Shown piece after piece: positions 31,846 through 41,189 of a DNA stretch of 64,000 nucleotides. The DNA comes from Pontibacter korlensis (GTDB lineage Bacteria; Bacteroidota; Bacteroidia; Cytophagales; Hymenobacteraceae), in assembly GCF_000973725.1 (NCBI RefSeq), contig NZ_CP009621.1, positions 4,023,001-4,087,000 on the forward strand, written 5' to 3'. The notes beneath the pieces are model-generated. The model was given only the letters and a program-made list of their open reading frames with translations, had not been told where the DNA came from and searched no databases. Made by a program: the position numbers and the translations under genes. How positions within the stretch are numbered: position 1 is the first letter of the stretch; every line of letters starts with the position of its first letter.

Positions 31846-32881
31846 ACTGCTCAATTTTTAGCAAAGGAAGTTTAACAATAAATTCATCCTCATTCTGTAT
31901 TATTTCTACCTCTCGATCAGTCAGGAAAGCATAGCGCTTTTTTATATTTTCCAGCCCTAACTGAGTTGATTTAACTTCTTCGAGGCGTGGCTGCAGGTTG
32001 TTTTGGACAACAAGGGCTTCCTCTGAGGTATAGATATGTATATGTAGAGGTCTCTGAGCGGTTGAGCCGTTATGCTTGATAGCGTTCTCCAGGAGCATCT
32101 GTAAAGAAGTAGGCGGAAGTGATAAATGCATCCTTTCCTGCGGAACATCTAAATGAAATTCAACTTTACTTCCAAAGCGGGTTTTCATTAAGTACATGTA
32201 TGCTTCCGCTAATTTCAACTCCGTTTGTAAAGACACCAGTGTTTTCTGTCCGTTATCCAGCAGCGCCCGGTATACCTCCGATAGCTGCTCCAGAAACTGT
32301 GCTGCCTGGTTCTGGTTTTTATAAATTAAAGAGTTTAATATATTTAAGCTATTAAACAGAAAGTGTGGATTTACCTGAGTCTTTAACGTTTCCAGCTGTG
32401 CCTTAAAGCTTTCCTTCTGCAACTGTTCTGACCTTATAAACTCTTCCTGAAGCTGCTTTCGCTCCCGATGCCGTTGTACAAAGTAGTAGAAGAATAAAGA
32501 TATGATAGCACCTACTGTAGTACCGATCCTTACCCGAATTGGCAAGATCTCCATCTCAGGGTACAACACATAGGTGGGTATGTAGACAACCACTAAACAC
32601 AGCAGCAGGCATACAGCTATAACAGTTGCTGCTTCAATAGCATCACTTAGGTAGGATGGGAGTCCAGGAAAAAGTTTTGAGCTGAAGAACCTAGAAATAT
32701 GCTCATGCATCCAGAAGGTGGATAGTAAAAACAGGAATACTAGTATGAGTTCTTTCAAGATGCCCATATTTAAAACCCAAATGGTGCCAAGGTTTATAAA
32801 AACAAAGGTATAGTAGAAGGCTATAGCTGTAAGTGCTGCTATCCCTGCTTTTCTACCAACTGAGCTGAATTTTAAAGGCAT
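31820..32881 (-). CDS. LytS-type sensor histidine kinase (His_kinase family)
   Basis: A 353-residue kinase with four predicted N-terminal membrane helices (about 12-136) and no periplasmic domain of note. A coiled coil (REREKQLQEEF-like, about 138-165) leads to the His_kinase motif with His173 in QVNPHFLFNSLNILNSL. The ATPase domain has LPPTSLQMLLENAIKHNG and QLGLENIKKRYAFL. Short-linker kinases like this sense membrane or intramembrane signals. It is transcribed away from the outer-membrane receptor gene at 33167. Confidence 0.92.
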   Translation of the reverse strand: MPLKFSSVGRKAGIAALTAIAFYYTFVFINLGTIWVLNMGILKELILVFLFLLSTFWMHEHISRFFSSKLFPGLPSYLSDAIEAATVIAVCLLLCLVVVYIPTYVLYPEMEILPIRVRIGTTVGAIISLFFYYFVQRHRERKQLQEEFIRSEQLQKESFKAQLETLKTQVNPHFLFNSLNILNSLIYKNQNQAAQFLEQLSEVYRALLDNGQKTLVSLQTELKLAEAYMYLMKTRFGSKVEFHLDVPQERMHLSLPPTSLQMLLENAIKHNGSTAQRPLHIHIYTSEEALVVQNNLQPRLEEVKSTQLGLENIKKRYAFLTDREVEIIQNEDEFIVKLPLLKIEQYENSYHRG

Positions 32882-33014
32882 TCCTGAATCCTTTTTATTT
32901 TGTGGTTTCTGCTGTACAAGTAAAGAATTCTACAGCTTATTACAAACCAACCATAAGGTATACAAGTAGCTTTGCTGCTCTCTGTTGCTTCTATATCAAT
33001 CAAGCTAAAAACCG

Positions 33015-33069
33015 TATCTCCGTTTCATCTACCCGATATCCCATTTCAGTAGGCACTTATCCCATTTCA
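33015..33069 (+). promoter_or_regulatory. Three LytTR-like direct repeats
   Basis: TATCTCCGTTTCA at 33015, TATCCCATTTCA at 33037 and TATCCCATTTCA at 33058 repeat every 22 and 21 bases. LytTR regulators contact direct repeats with this two-turn spacing. The block ends 11 bases before a promoter-like -33 element, between the LytS/LytTR pair and the receptor gene. Confidence 0.6.
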
Positions 33070-33080
33070 TCAGAACCTGA

Positions 33081-33111
33081 TTTCATATAGGCTTTGGGTA
33101 CCACACCTTTG
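33081..33111 (+). promoter_or_regulatory. Candidate promoter of the outer-membrane receptor gene
   Basis: TTTC (33081-33084), 19 bases, then CACCTTTG (33104-33111): one mismatch in each box relative to TTTG / TAnnTTTG. A weak promoter next to activator-like repeats would suit positive control. The start codon is 56 bases on. Confidence 0.4.
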
Positions 33112-33166
33112 TACTGTCGGCAGCAAAACTGCCTTACAGGTTGTAAATCCTTAAAGCTATATAACT

Positions 33167-35599
33167 ATGAAATCTTTACACATTTTGATTTTCCTTTTAC
33201 TTCTCAGCCTGACCAATCAGGCACTTGCGGCAAAGGATGGCTCCTTGAAAGGGCAGGTTTTGGATGGTAGAAATCAGCCCCTTGGTTTTGTTAATGTAGC
33301 CGTGGTTAAGGCTGCGGACAGTGCCGTAGTGACAGGGGCAATTGCCGATATAGAGGGACGCTTTGTAATTGCAACTCCGTCTCCTGGCAAGTATAAATTA
33401 AAGATCAGCATGGTCGGGTATCAAACATTACTAACTGCCGGGTTTGAGATTACTGCTGCGAGTCCTGGCAGAGACTTCGGTACGCTGATAATGCAAGAGG
33501 ATGCACAGCTGCTGCAAGAGGTAACAGTCCAGGCCATGCGCCCAACAGTAGTAGCCTATGCCGATAAAGTTGTGGTTAGTGTTGAGAATACTGCACTTGC
33601 AGGTGGCAGTACCGCTTACGAAGTACTCTCCAAGTCTCCAGGTGTGTGGGTAGACCAGGACGGAAACATAAAGCTGAACGGTAAGGCCGGAGTACAAATC
33701 ATGATCAACGGTAAAATGTCTTACCTAAGCGGAAAAGAGCTGCAAAACCTGCTACAGAGCATGTCAGCCGATAACATCAAGGATCTGGAGATTAGAGCAA
33801 ACACTTCTGCTAAGTATGATGCTGAAGGTGGAGCCGGTGTCATTAACATCAACCTGAAAAAACATGAAGGGACAGGGTTTAATGGCAGTGTGTATGGTGG
33901 CTACAGGTACAGTGAGTTGCATGGTTACACGGCAGGGGCTGAGATCAACTATAAGCTTAAAGCCTGGAGTTCTTATGCTACTGTAGATGTTGCAGAAAGA
34001 ACCCACTTCCGCACAAATCTAATGCAGCGTGAGTTTGATGGGCAAAAAGACAGCCGTTTGAACCAGAACATACGTGAAGAAGGTACTCGTTTTGTTCCAA
34101 CCATGCGTTTCGGAACAGACTATGAGCTGAACAAAAACCACTCCCTGGGACTACTCGCAGGTATTTCTATTTATAAGACGGAGGATAATCTGAGAACAAA
34201 AGCACTGCTGCATAATGGTGACACAGCGGAGGATATCTTTATTGATGCACGAAATATTTCCAAGTCTGCTAATACCAACAGCACGATTAACCTACACTAC
34301 CTAGGCAAGCTTGACACATTGGGATCAATCCTTTTGTTTGATCTGGACTATGTGAGGCTAAAGAGCCAAGATAGAGCATCCTTCCTGAACCATTGGGATA
34401 GCCTGGGCACCGACTCTTTCGTGTTGGTGGAGCAACTGTTAACTGATAACCCTAATAGCTACGATATATACTCTGCCAAAGCTGATTTCTCTAAACGGAT
34501 AGGTAAGGCGGGCAAATTAGATCTGGGTGCCAAGGTTAGCCATGTGGTTGCTGATAATGAGCTACAGTTCTATAGTGTATTTGATGGCAAAAAAACATTG
34601 AATGATACTAAAAGCAGCCATTTCATCTATAAAGAGAACATTTACGCGGCATACGCTTCTTATGCAACACAGCTAGGAGAGAAGTGGAAAATAAATGCCG
34701 GCTTACGTGCTGAGCAGACAAAGGCCACAGGAAACTCAACTACTTTAAATCAGAAGTCTGAAAGATCGTACCTCGACTTGTTCCCAAGCCTTTCTTTTCA
34801 ACAGACGATAAGCAACAACTACCAGATCAATTACAGCTACAACAGAAGTATAAACAGGCCACGCTATGGCGCCCTGAACCCCTTCATATTTTACCTGGAC
34901 CCATATACCTGGGTTACTGGCAACACAGGCTTAAAGCCGCAGTATACTAACTCTTTTGCAGTAACACAGGTAGTAAATCAAGCCTACAGTTTTACACTTG
35001 GCTATGCTGTCACTAAAGATTACATGACTGAGATTCCCGAGCAGGATCCTGAAGCTAAAACAACAGTTTTTATGCAGCAGAATGTAGAGGACCTGAAAAC
35101 ATGGAACGCGACACTGGTGGCACCTATACAGGTTTCCGTGAGATGGCAGATGAACAACAGTGCTACTCTTGCTTACCAGCACTTTAGCAAAGAAATAGAA
35201 GACATGACGCTGGAAAATGAGCAGCTCACATTCTCTGTGCAATCGAGCCACCATGTTCAATTGCCTAAAGAAGTACGGCTGGAGCTAAATGCTGCTTATC
35301 AGGGTCCCGTAGCCTATGGTATGTATCATATCGATGCTAATTGGGGTATAGATGCTGGTTTGAAGCGATCCTTCTTTAATGATAAACTGGATGTTGGCTT
35401 AAGTATAACGGACATCTTTAAGACACGCAGAATTAAGGGCGGTACGAACATCAATGGGAACATTATAGCCTCCAAACAATACACAGGTTCACAAAGCTTC
35501 AGGGTAAATCTTCGCTATCGTTTTAGTAAGGGGGCAGAGTTCAAAGCTAGTAAGAGGAACGTTAATCTAGACGAGGTAAATAGAGCAGGAGGTAATTGA
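33167..35599 (+). CDS. Outer-membrane beta-barrel receptor (TonB-dependent receptor-like)
   Basis: An 810-residue outer-membrane protein. A signal peptide (1-21, ending QALAA) is followed by a carboxypeptidase-regulatory-like beta domain (about 26-105: GSLKGQVLDGRNQPLGFVNV), a plug domain (about 115-215: PTVVAYADKVVVSVENTALA; VMINGK-like MINGKMSYLSGKELQNL) and a C-terminal 'outer membrane beta-barrel family' domain to 790. The build matches the TonB-dependent receptor-like group often placed next to LytTR systems, but no TonB box is evident. The last codon and stop come from the tnpB element inserted at 35596: ...GGT AAT TGA. Without it the frame would read GGT AAG TAA. The ligand is unknown. 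Confidence 0.85.
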   Translation: MKSLHILIFLLLLSLTNQALAAKDGSLKGQVLDGRNQPLGFVNVAVVKAADSAVVTGAIADIEGRFVIATPSPGKYKLKISMVGYQTLLTAGFEITAASPGRDFGTLIMQEDAQLLQEVTVQAMRPTVVAYADKVVVSVENTALAGGSTAYEVLSKSPGVWVDQDGNIKLNGKAGVQIMINGKMSYLSGKELQNLLQSMSADNIKDLEIRANTSAKYDAEGGAGVININLKKHEGTGFNGSVYGGYRYSELHGYTAGAEINYKLKAWSSYATVDVAERTHFRTNLMQREFDGQKDSRLNQNIREEGTRFVPTMRFGTDYELNKNHSLGLLAGISIYKTEDNLRTKALLHNGDTAEDIFIDARNISKSANTNSTINLHYLGKLDTLGSILLFDLDYVRLKSQDRASFLNHWDSLGTDSFVLVEQLLTDNPNSYDIYSAKADFSKRIGKAGKLDLGAKVSHVVADNELQFYSVFDGKKTLNDTKSSHFIYKENIYAAYASYATQLGEKWKINAGLRAEQTKATGNSTTLNQKSERSYLDLFPSLSFQQTISNNYQINYSYNRSINRPRYGALNPFIFYLDPYTWVTGNTGLKPQYTNSFAVTQVVNQAYSFTLGYAVTKDYMTEIPEQDPEAKTTVFMQQNVEDLKTWNATLVAPIQVSVRWQMNNSATLAYQHFSKEIEDMTLENEQLTFSVQSSHHVQLPKEVRLELNAAYQGPVAYGMYHIDANWGIDAGLKRSFFNDKLDVGLSITDIFKTRRIKGGTNINGNIIASKQYTGSQSFRVNLRYRFSKGAEFKASKRNVNLDEVNRAGGN

Positions 35600-36956
35600 C
35601 ATTCCCACCGCTAAAGCAGGTGGGATTCTTGGGCTACCTGGCTACTGCGACCGTATATCTCCCAAGCTGAAACGGTCTGCCCGACCGCCTTATTTCTTAT
35701 ATTACTAGCTGCGTTCACATCCCTGTCCAGGACATGTCCGTTAGCTCTGGGTCCAATACCTGTCTGATAGTTTCAGGTCGGTGTTACGCCAACCACAAAC
35801 CCAGCAATCCTGAGAAGTATGGTTTGGGGCTACCTTCACAAGCTCCCGACCATACCACTCAGGACTTGTATTCCAGCATCTGCACGAACTGATACCATCC
35901 AGCGTCCGATATTGATTTGGCTAACTTGTGGTTCTGAACCATATGCTGTATTTGAAGCTGTTCAACAACAATCGCTTGGCTCTCGCGAATGAGTTGCGTG
36001 CTGAGTTTATGGTGGAAGTCCTTGCGGGTGTTGCTGACTTTCAGGTGCAACCTGGCCAGCTTTGCGGCAGCCTTTCGCCTGTTGCTACTACCTTTCTTCT
36101 TCCTCGATACAGCACGTTGCGCTCTCCTTAACTGGTGCTGATAGCGGTATAGGTGTTTAGGATTGTCTACAACAACACCATCAGACGTGACAACGAAGGA
36201 TTTTATACCAACATCCAAACCTACCACGCTATCGGTTTGTGGAAGCGGTGCTATCTCCACCTCACAGCACAGGGTCACATGCCACCCATCTGCTTCCTTG
36301 ACAACGCTGCCTGTCCTGATAACCCCCTGCACATCCTGTGACTTGCGGTATTTCACCTTCCCGATCTTAGGTAGCTGGACTGTACAGGTATTCTCGTGCA
36401 GCTTCACCCCCTGCTTGTAGGTGAAGGAGCGATACTGGCGAACCTGGGGAACCTGGGGAATCCCTTGCCCTGCTTGAAGAAACCTTCGTAGGATTTGAAG
36501 AGCCTATCGGTCACTTCCTGCAGTGTCTAAAGAGTGCACGCACCCGATCCATTCCACGTCCCTGGCGATAGCAGAGAGCTCTTGCTGCATCTGGTTCTTG
36601 CTGATGGAAAGCTGGTGGTTCGAGTAGAGTTGCCTCTTGTAGTCCAGACACAGGTTGTAGACATACCGGCACGAACCGAGCCACTGGGCGAAAGTCTGTG
36701 CCTGCGCCCTGGTGGGTTTGAGTTTGAAACGGTATGTCTTGATCTGGTTCACTGGTTCTTCTGGCGCCTTGCCCGGTGCAGGGCATGTTTGCTGCAGCAA
36801 AGGTAACAGCCGGCAAGTGCAGGCGGTAGAACATAGGGTAAGATCGAACCCAACAAAAGTGAAGGAATGCTGCACCACATCAAGCGTTGGGGAATAAAGC
36901 CGAATTCATCCCTTGGCTAAAGACCCAAGTGCGAGGGCTTTCTTTGGCATTTAATC
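35596..36956 (-). mobile_element. Solo tnpB element, decayed copy
   Basis: Same ends as the element at 19127-20486: on the minus strand it follows TTAC (rc of 36957-36960) and ends in TCAA (rc of 35596-35599). It is 1361 bp and very similar in sequence to the first copy over its whole length. The right-end hairpin is better preserved here (TCCCACCGCTAAAGCAGGTGGGA is split as TCCCACC/GGTGGGA). It lies between the receptor stop codon and a hairpin terminator at 36976. No tnpA. Confidence 0.78.
35611..36752 (-). pseudogene. tnpB: tnpB, frameshifted
   Basis: The reading frame follows the intact tnpB from GTG 36752 (NQIKTYRFKLKPTRAQ) but is broken at least three times. A frameshift occurs after WIGCVHS near 36530. 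A small duplication (CGAACCTGGGGAACCTGGGG) with frame change occurs near 36440. A further frameshift follows LEYKS near 35870. A stop also replaces the zinc-ribbon Cys after RYWT near 35745. The middle piece still contains the RuvC Asp (VGLDVGIKSF) and Glu (IVVEQLQIQ). No functional protein is expected, but the element ends could still be mobilised in trans. Confidence 0.85.
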
Positions 36957-36975
36957 GTAATATTTTATAATCTAA

Positions 36976-37010
36976 AAAAGGCGAGCTACTGCTAAAGTGG
37001 CTCGCCTTTT
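36976..37010. terminator. Terminator, bidirectional
   Basis: AAAAGGCGAGC (36976-36986) pairs with GCTCGCCTTTT (37000-37010). It probably ended the receptor transcript before the transposon arrived, and can also serve the convergent MscS gene. Confidence 0.75.
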
Positions 37011-37048
37011 AAGGCATTAAATCAAGCTAAAACACAACCTTACTGCAA

Positions 37049-38116
37049 CTATTGCTGATGGTTCTGCTCATCATTAACAACAAAGAGGGTACGGGTAGGA
37101 TAGGCGAACTCAATTCCTCTGTGCTGAAACTCCTCAAATATGCGCAGGTTAATGCTTTGCTGTGTATCCATATAGACATTGTAGTCAGATGATAGCACAT
37201 AATAAACTACCTCAAAGTCGAGGCTGGAATCACCATAGGAGGCAAAATGAGCTCTGTCGAAGCGGGTAAGCTGCTGCTCTTCCACAATTTGCCGCAACAA
37301 ACCTGGAATGGTTTTTACCTGCTCATAGGAAGTTTGATAAATCACATTGATCTTAAAGACCACCCGGCGTTGCTGCATCTGCTTATAATTGTGGATCCGG
37401 GAGTTTGTAAGGTCTGAATTTGCAAACACCAGCTGTTCTCCAGATAAGCTTTTGATGCGGGTTGTTTTAACTCCGATCTTATCTACTACTCCCATCTTAT
37501 CATCTATAATAATGAAATCCCCAACCTCAAATGGCCTATCGAAGAAGATTACAAAGTAGTTGAAAAGGTCGCCAAGTATGTTCTGAGCGGCTAAGGCCAC
37601 AGCTATACCACCAATACCTAAACCAGCCACGACTGTCGTAACATCATAGCCAAGGTTATCGAGTAACGTAAGTAAGCCAATGCCCCAGACAATTATGTTA
37701 ATGACCAGTATGACACCACCTAATTGTTTAACTTTTTCTTCGCCGTTTTCTTGCCGGCCAACGTAGGAGCGTAGCAAGAGCAGAATAGTATTAGATACAA
37801 ACTGTATTGCCAGAATGGTAAGGGCTACTGTAGTGGCAAACTGTATAATGTTGTTAACCCTTACAGGAAGAGCCAGGTAATCTAGTGCCGCAAAGACTAA
37901 AGCTATATAGAGTGCAGGTACACCAAAGCGATCTATACTTTCTATAAGGTGGTTATCAAAGTTTGAGCTGGTTTTCTCGGTAAGTCGAGCAACACGTGTT
38001 AAGACACTGTTTTTAAAAAAGTTGATGAGCGCAACACCAATAATAATGAAGGCTATCAAAATCAAGTATGTCTGTAGAGAGTTGTGAAAAAATTCCCTTT
38101 CCAAAATGTCATTCAT
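37049..38116 (-). CDS. MscS-family mechanosensitive channel
   Basis: A 355-residue inner-membrane channel. Four or so membrane helices precede the pore-lining helix and beta domain: VVAGLGIGGIAVALAAQNIL, then GDLFNYFVIFFDRPFEVGDF and GVKTTRIKSLSGEQLVFANS, which are family signatures. The C-terminal alpha/beta vestibule domain runs to about 340. ATG 38116 (MNDILEREFFHNSLQTYLIL) is chosen; upstream in-frame codons add a Cys-rich stretch unlike the family. The channel opens on membrane tension to release solutes in hypo-osmotic shock. Confidence 0.92.
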   Translation of the reverse strand: MNDILEREFFHNSLQTYLILIAFIIIGVALINFFKNSVLTRVARLTEKTSSNFDNHLIESIDRFGVPALYIALVFAALDYLALPVRVNNIIQFATTVALTILAIQFVSNTILLLLRSYVGRQENGEEKVKQLGGVILVINIIVWGIGLLTLLDNLGYDVTTVVAGLGIGGIAVALAAQNILGDLFNYFVIFFDRPFEVGDFIIIDDKMGVVDKIGVKTTRIKSLSGEQLVFANSDLTNSRIHNYKQMQQRRVVFKINVIYQTSYEQVKTIPGLLRQIVEEQQLTRFDRAHFASYGDSSLDFEVVYYVLSSDYNVYMDTQQSINLRIFEEFQHRGIEFAYPTRTLFVVNDEQNHQQ

Positions 38117-38384
38117 GAAGCATTCTGTTTTTTTAGTGAGGACGGATACCACCAAACAGGTAGTGGTGTAACAACAAGTAAGGCATACGGACAAAACTGT
38201 GAAAAGATAGTAACAGCTCTATGTTGATGTGCATAGTTGCAACTACGGCAAACTGTATATCCACACATTGTTGCTCCCAAAGCTGTTAAATATATTATTT
38301 TACCCAAAACAGATAAGTGTATAAGTTGTAGCTATTTAAACAAACAACCCTGGCTTATTTGCCGGAGTTGTTGAGATGCTTAAG

Positions 38385-40241
38385 CTATTTCAGTTCCAGG
38401 ATAAGAGGTGCCTTGATCGGTAAGGCTAACTTTGACTGGTTAAGGTTATAAGCCTTGCCCGAAATTACATCGGTGGTTTGTTTGACGCCCTGCAGTTGCG
38501 GAGCAAACTTCTCCAGCTCCAACTCATATGGCAGCTCGTTCTTGTTCAAGATAACCATTACTTTTTCAGGGCCGTTGTGGCGGAAGTATACATATACACC
38601 TTTGTATGGTGCGTAGTGCGTCAGTTTTCCTGTATGGATTACCTTCGCATCCTTTCGCCAGTTAAGTAGCTTCTTCATATACTGCTGCATATCCAGCTGC
38701 TCCTTTGTTAAGCCTTTGCCTGTGAAAGCATTTACCTTGTCTCCAGACCATCCCCCAGGAAAATCCGTCCGGATAATACCATGGTCGCCTTTCTCGCTGT
38801 TGTGCATCAGAATCTCAGTACCATAGTATAGTTGTGGAATGCCTCGTGTTGTAAGAATATAGGCAATGGCTTGTTTAGTCAAATCTGCATCCTGGTTAAG
38901 CTGGGTGTATATTCGGTCCATGTCGTGGTTGTCAGGAAATACTACCAGGTTCTCCGGCTCTGGGTACAGGAAATCGGTTGCTAATGTATTGTAAAGCTTT
39001 AACCAGCCAGTGTCCCAGCTCTTTTCATCGTCTCGCAGAGCCTCAACCATTGCATTCTGCACAGGAAAGTCCATCAGGCTTGGTAGGTAAGACACATAAC
39101 CGTTGTAATTCTTTTTGCCCCGCTGCCAGTAAGAAACAATGGCTGGGTTTAAAGACCACTCTTCGCCCACGATGTTGAAGTTAGGATACTCGTCCATTAC
39201 GCGTCGGGTCCATTCGCTCATAAACTCCGGGTCAGGATAGGAGTAGGTATCCATTCTTATACCTCCCAAGTCTGCATATTCTATCCACCACAGCGTGTTC
39301 TGGATAAGGTATGTTGCCAAAAGCTCATTTTCCTGGTTCAGGTCTGGCATCGATTCCACAAACCAGCCCTCTGTTTGCAGCTGGTAATCATACTCAGAGG
39401 CATGCGGGTCTTGAATGGCCTCGCGGCGGTGGTTGGTGGTTTTATACTCATCCTGGAAGTTCAACCAATCTTCAGTGGGTAGGTCATCCATCCACCAGTG
39501 CTTAGAGCCAATGTGGTTTAAAACCATGTCCATTACCAACTTTATATCACGTTGCTTTGCTTGTTTAGAAAGCTCAAGGTACTCTTCATTGCTTCCAAAA
39601 CGTGGGTCCACCTTATAATAGTCTGTGGTAGAGTAACCGTGGTAAGAAACTTTTGGCTGATCATTTTCGAGTACAGGGTTCACCCATAGCGCTGTAAAGC
39701 CCATATCTTTTATATAGTCCAAGTTCTGGATGATACCAGCAATGTCACCACCATGCCTACCACTTCTGTCGTTGCGGTTAAGCTTGTCCGCCATATCCTT
39801 TACAGAATCGTTCTTAGGGTTGCCGTTGGCAAAACGATCCGGAGTAATCAGGTACATAACATCTGAGCTTGTGAAGCCTTGCCGATTAGCAGATCCGGCA
39901 GCCCTTTGCTTCAGCTCATATGAATAGCGGTGAACAGTTTTGTTGCCTTGCTTGAGCTGAATGTTAAACTTTCCTGGTTTAGCACCAGAAATATTTAAGT
40001 TAAGGAACAAGTAGTTAGGGCTGTTTACTTTGACTACATCTTTAACTTCAACACCTGCGTAATTGAAGACAGGCTGCATAGTACTGATGTTATTGCCGTG
40101 CAGCATCAGTTGCAGGTTTGAATCTTTCATTCCGGTCCACCAAAATGATGGCTCAACGCGAAGCTTATTATTTTGGGCAAAAGCTGCTGTTTGCAGCAGC
40201 ATGAGTAGTAGGGAAAGTAAAAATAACTGTTTCCGGTACAT
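38385..40241 (-). CDS. Periplasmic cyclomaltodextrinase/neopullulanase-type amylase (SusA-like)
   Basis: A 618-residue GH13 enzyme with a signal peptide (MYRKQLFLLSLLLMLLQTAA, cleavage near FAQ). An N-terminal Ig-like domain (about 24-115; RVEPSFWWTGMKDSNLQLML) is the cyclomaltodextrinase N-domain. The barrel has DMVLNHIGS (238-246), nucleophile Asp331 in GIRMDTYSYPD, acid/base Glu360 in IVGEEWS and Asp440 in PDNHDMDR. A C-terminal beta domain ends at 618. It would cut maltodextrins or cyclodextrins in the periplasm, feeding the cytoplasmic alpha-glucosidase/treZ pair 33 kb away. No SusC/SusD pair is adjacent. Confidence 0.9.
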   Translation of the reverse strand: MYRKQLFLLSLLLMLLQTAAFAQNNKLRVEPSFWWTGMKDSNLQLMLHGNNISTMQPVFNYAGVEVKDVVKVNSPNYLFLNLNISGAKPGKFNIQLKQGNKTVHRYSYELKQRAAGSANRQGFTSSDVMYLITPDRFANGNPKNDSVKDMADKLNRNDRSGRHGGDIAGIIQNLDYIKDMGFTALWVNPVLENDQPKVSYHGYSTTDYYKVDPRFGSNEEYLELSKQAKQRDIKLVMDMVLNHIGSKHWWMDDLPTEDWLNFQDEYKTTNHRREAIQDPHASEYDYQLQTEGWFVESMPDLNQENELLATYLIQNTLWWIEYADLGGIRMDTYSYPDPEFMSEWTRRVMDEYPNFNIVGEEWSLNPAIVSYWQRGKKNYNGYVSYLPSLMDFPVQNAMVEALRDDEKSWDTGWLKLYNTLATDFLYPEPENLVVFPDNHDMDRIYTQLNQDADLTKQAIAYILTTRGIPQLYYGTEILMHNSEKGDHGIIRTDFPGGWSGDKVNAFTGKGLTKEQLDMQQYMKKLLNWRKDAKVIHTGKLTHYAPYKGVYVYFRHNGPEKVMVILNKNELPYELELEKFAPQLQGVKQTTDVISGKAYNLNQSKLALPIKAPLILELK

Positions 40242-40436
40242 AAATAGAGTTGTTATAAATAAGGTTTAGTAAAAGCTGCATACGCTTAAACGTGCAGTTT
40301 TAAATACATAGCTGCAAAAAAGCTATTTTATCCCCTTAGAGAAAAGAAGCCTCATGCAGAACATGGGGGAAGAATTGTTACCCAGCACATTAATGCCGAT
40401 AATTTTTCACCAGTATTTCAGATCTGCCTAAATAAA

Positions 40437-40464
40437 AACAGGCTTACCGATCTGGAAGCCTGTT
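40437..40464 (-). terminator. Terminator of the DUF4920 gene
   Basis: AACAGGCTT (40437-40445) pairs with AAGCCTGTT (40456-40464). On the minus strand a T run follows. Confidence 0.7.
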
Positions 40465-40483
40465 CATTTAGTCTGTTCAGTAG

Positions 40484-40978
40484 CTACTTGAGTATAATTC
40501 CGTCTGCAATAAAACGAAGCTCTTCTTTAGGTGCTGTTATGGCAGCAATCTCAGCCTCCGATTTTCCGGCATCCTTAGCATAATGACGCTGGTCTTCTAC
40601 TGAAATTACCTCTCTCTTTGCCGTTCCTGTAAACACCACTTGTCGCCCCTCCAGGTTCTCTAACGGTACAAAGAAACCATAGTCGCGGAAGGTAACTTTC
40701 ATGTTGCTGCTATCGGCAAGCTTAACATCCATCCAACAGCCCTTGGCCTGGCAGCTTTCCTTTATCTCTGCCGCTACGGTAGCCTGTAAAGAGTCTTTGT
40801 CAGCTACAGCCTTTACCAGCTCAGAGGCAGGAATCACATTTTCTTCTTCGAAGGCGGCCCCATACGTAGTGCTAGTGTTGGCTGCTTGTTCTATTGTTCC
40901 TTCCTCTGCTATAGGCTGCTTCTGATTACAACCTTGTAGTAGAGCAATTGCAAGTAAAAGACAGAGATTTTTTTTCAT
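40484..40978 (-). CDS. DUF4920 lipoprotein
   Basis: A 164-residue lipoprotein with signal peptide MKKNLCLLLAIALLQG then Cys (lipobox LQGC). The core shows DUF4920 features: TYGAAFEEENVIPASELVKA, KESCQAKGCWMDVKLADSSN with its two Cys, VTFRDYGFFVPLENLEGRQV, and the C-terminal KEELRFIADGIIL. The family has an OB-like beta fold and unknown function; the C..KGCW motif suggests metal or redox binding. A good minus-strand promoter (CTTG-N19-TAATTTTG) lies just upstream. Confidence 0.85.
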   Translation of the reverse strand: MKKNLCLLLAIALLQGCNQKQPIAEEGTIEQAANTSTTYGAAFEEENVIPASELVKAVADKDSLQATVAAEIKESCQAKGCWMDVKLADSSNMKVTFRDYGFFVPLENLEGRQVVFTGTAKREVISVEDQRHYAKDAGKSEAEIAAITAPKEELRFIADGIILK

Positions 40979-41005
40979 TATAGCCGTTTTAGATTGTTAG
41001 TTAAT

Positions 41006-41036
41006 CAAAATTAAGCCATCCTCTTGATAGAACAAG
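41006..41036 (-). promoter_or_regulatory. Promoter of the DUF4920 gene
   Basis: On the minus strand CTTG (41036-41033), 19 bases, then TAATTTTG (41013-41006), a perfect TAnnTTTG box. The start codon lies 27 bases on. Confidence 0.55.
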
Positions 41037-41189
41037 GGGCTGTGCAGATACTCTTTAAGATTTGTTGAATTTAGAGCAGAATAGATTGTAAGGGTTTTTA
41101 TTTTGGGGTAACATGAACATATAGATCATGAAGATAAATGCTTACGCTTTTTTTGATTAAGTATAGCTTCAAGAGTACAAAATCATTTA

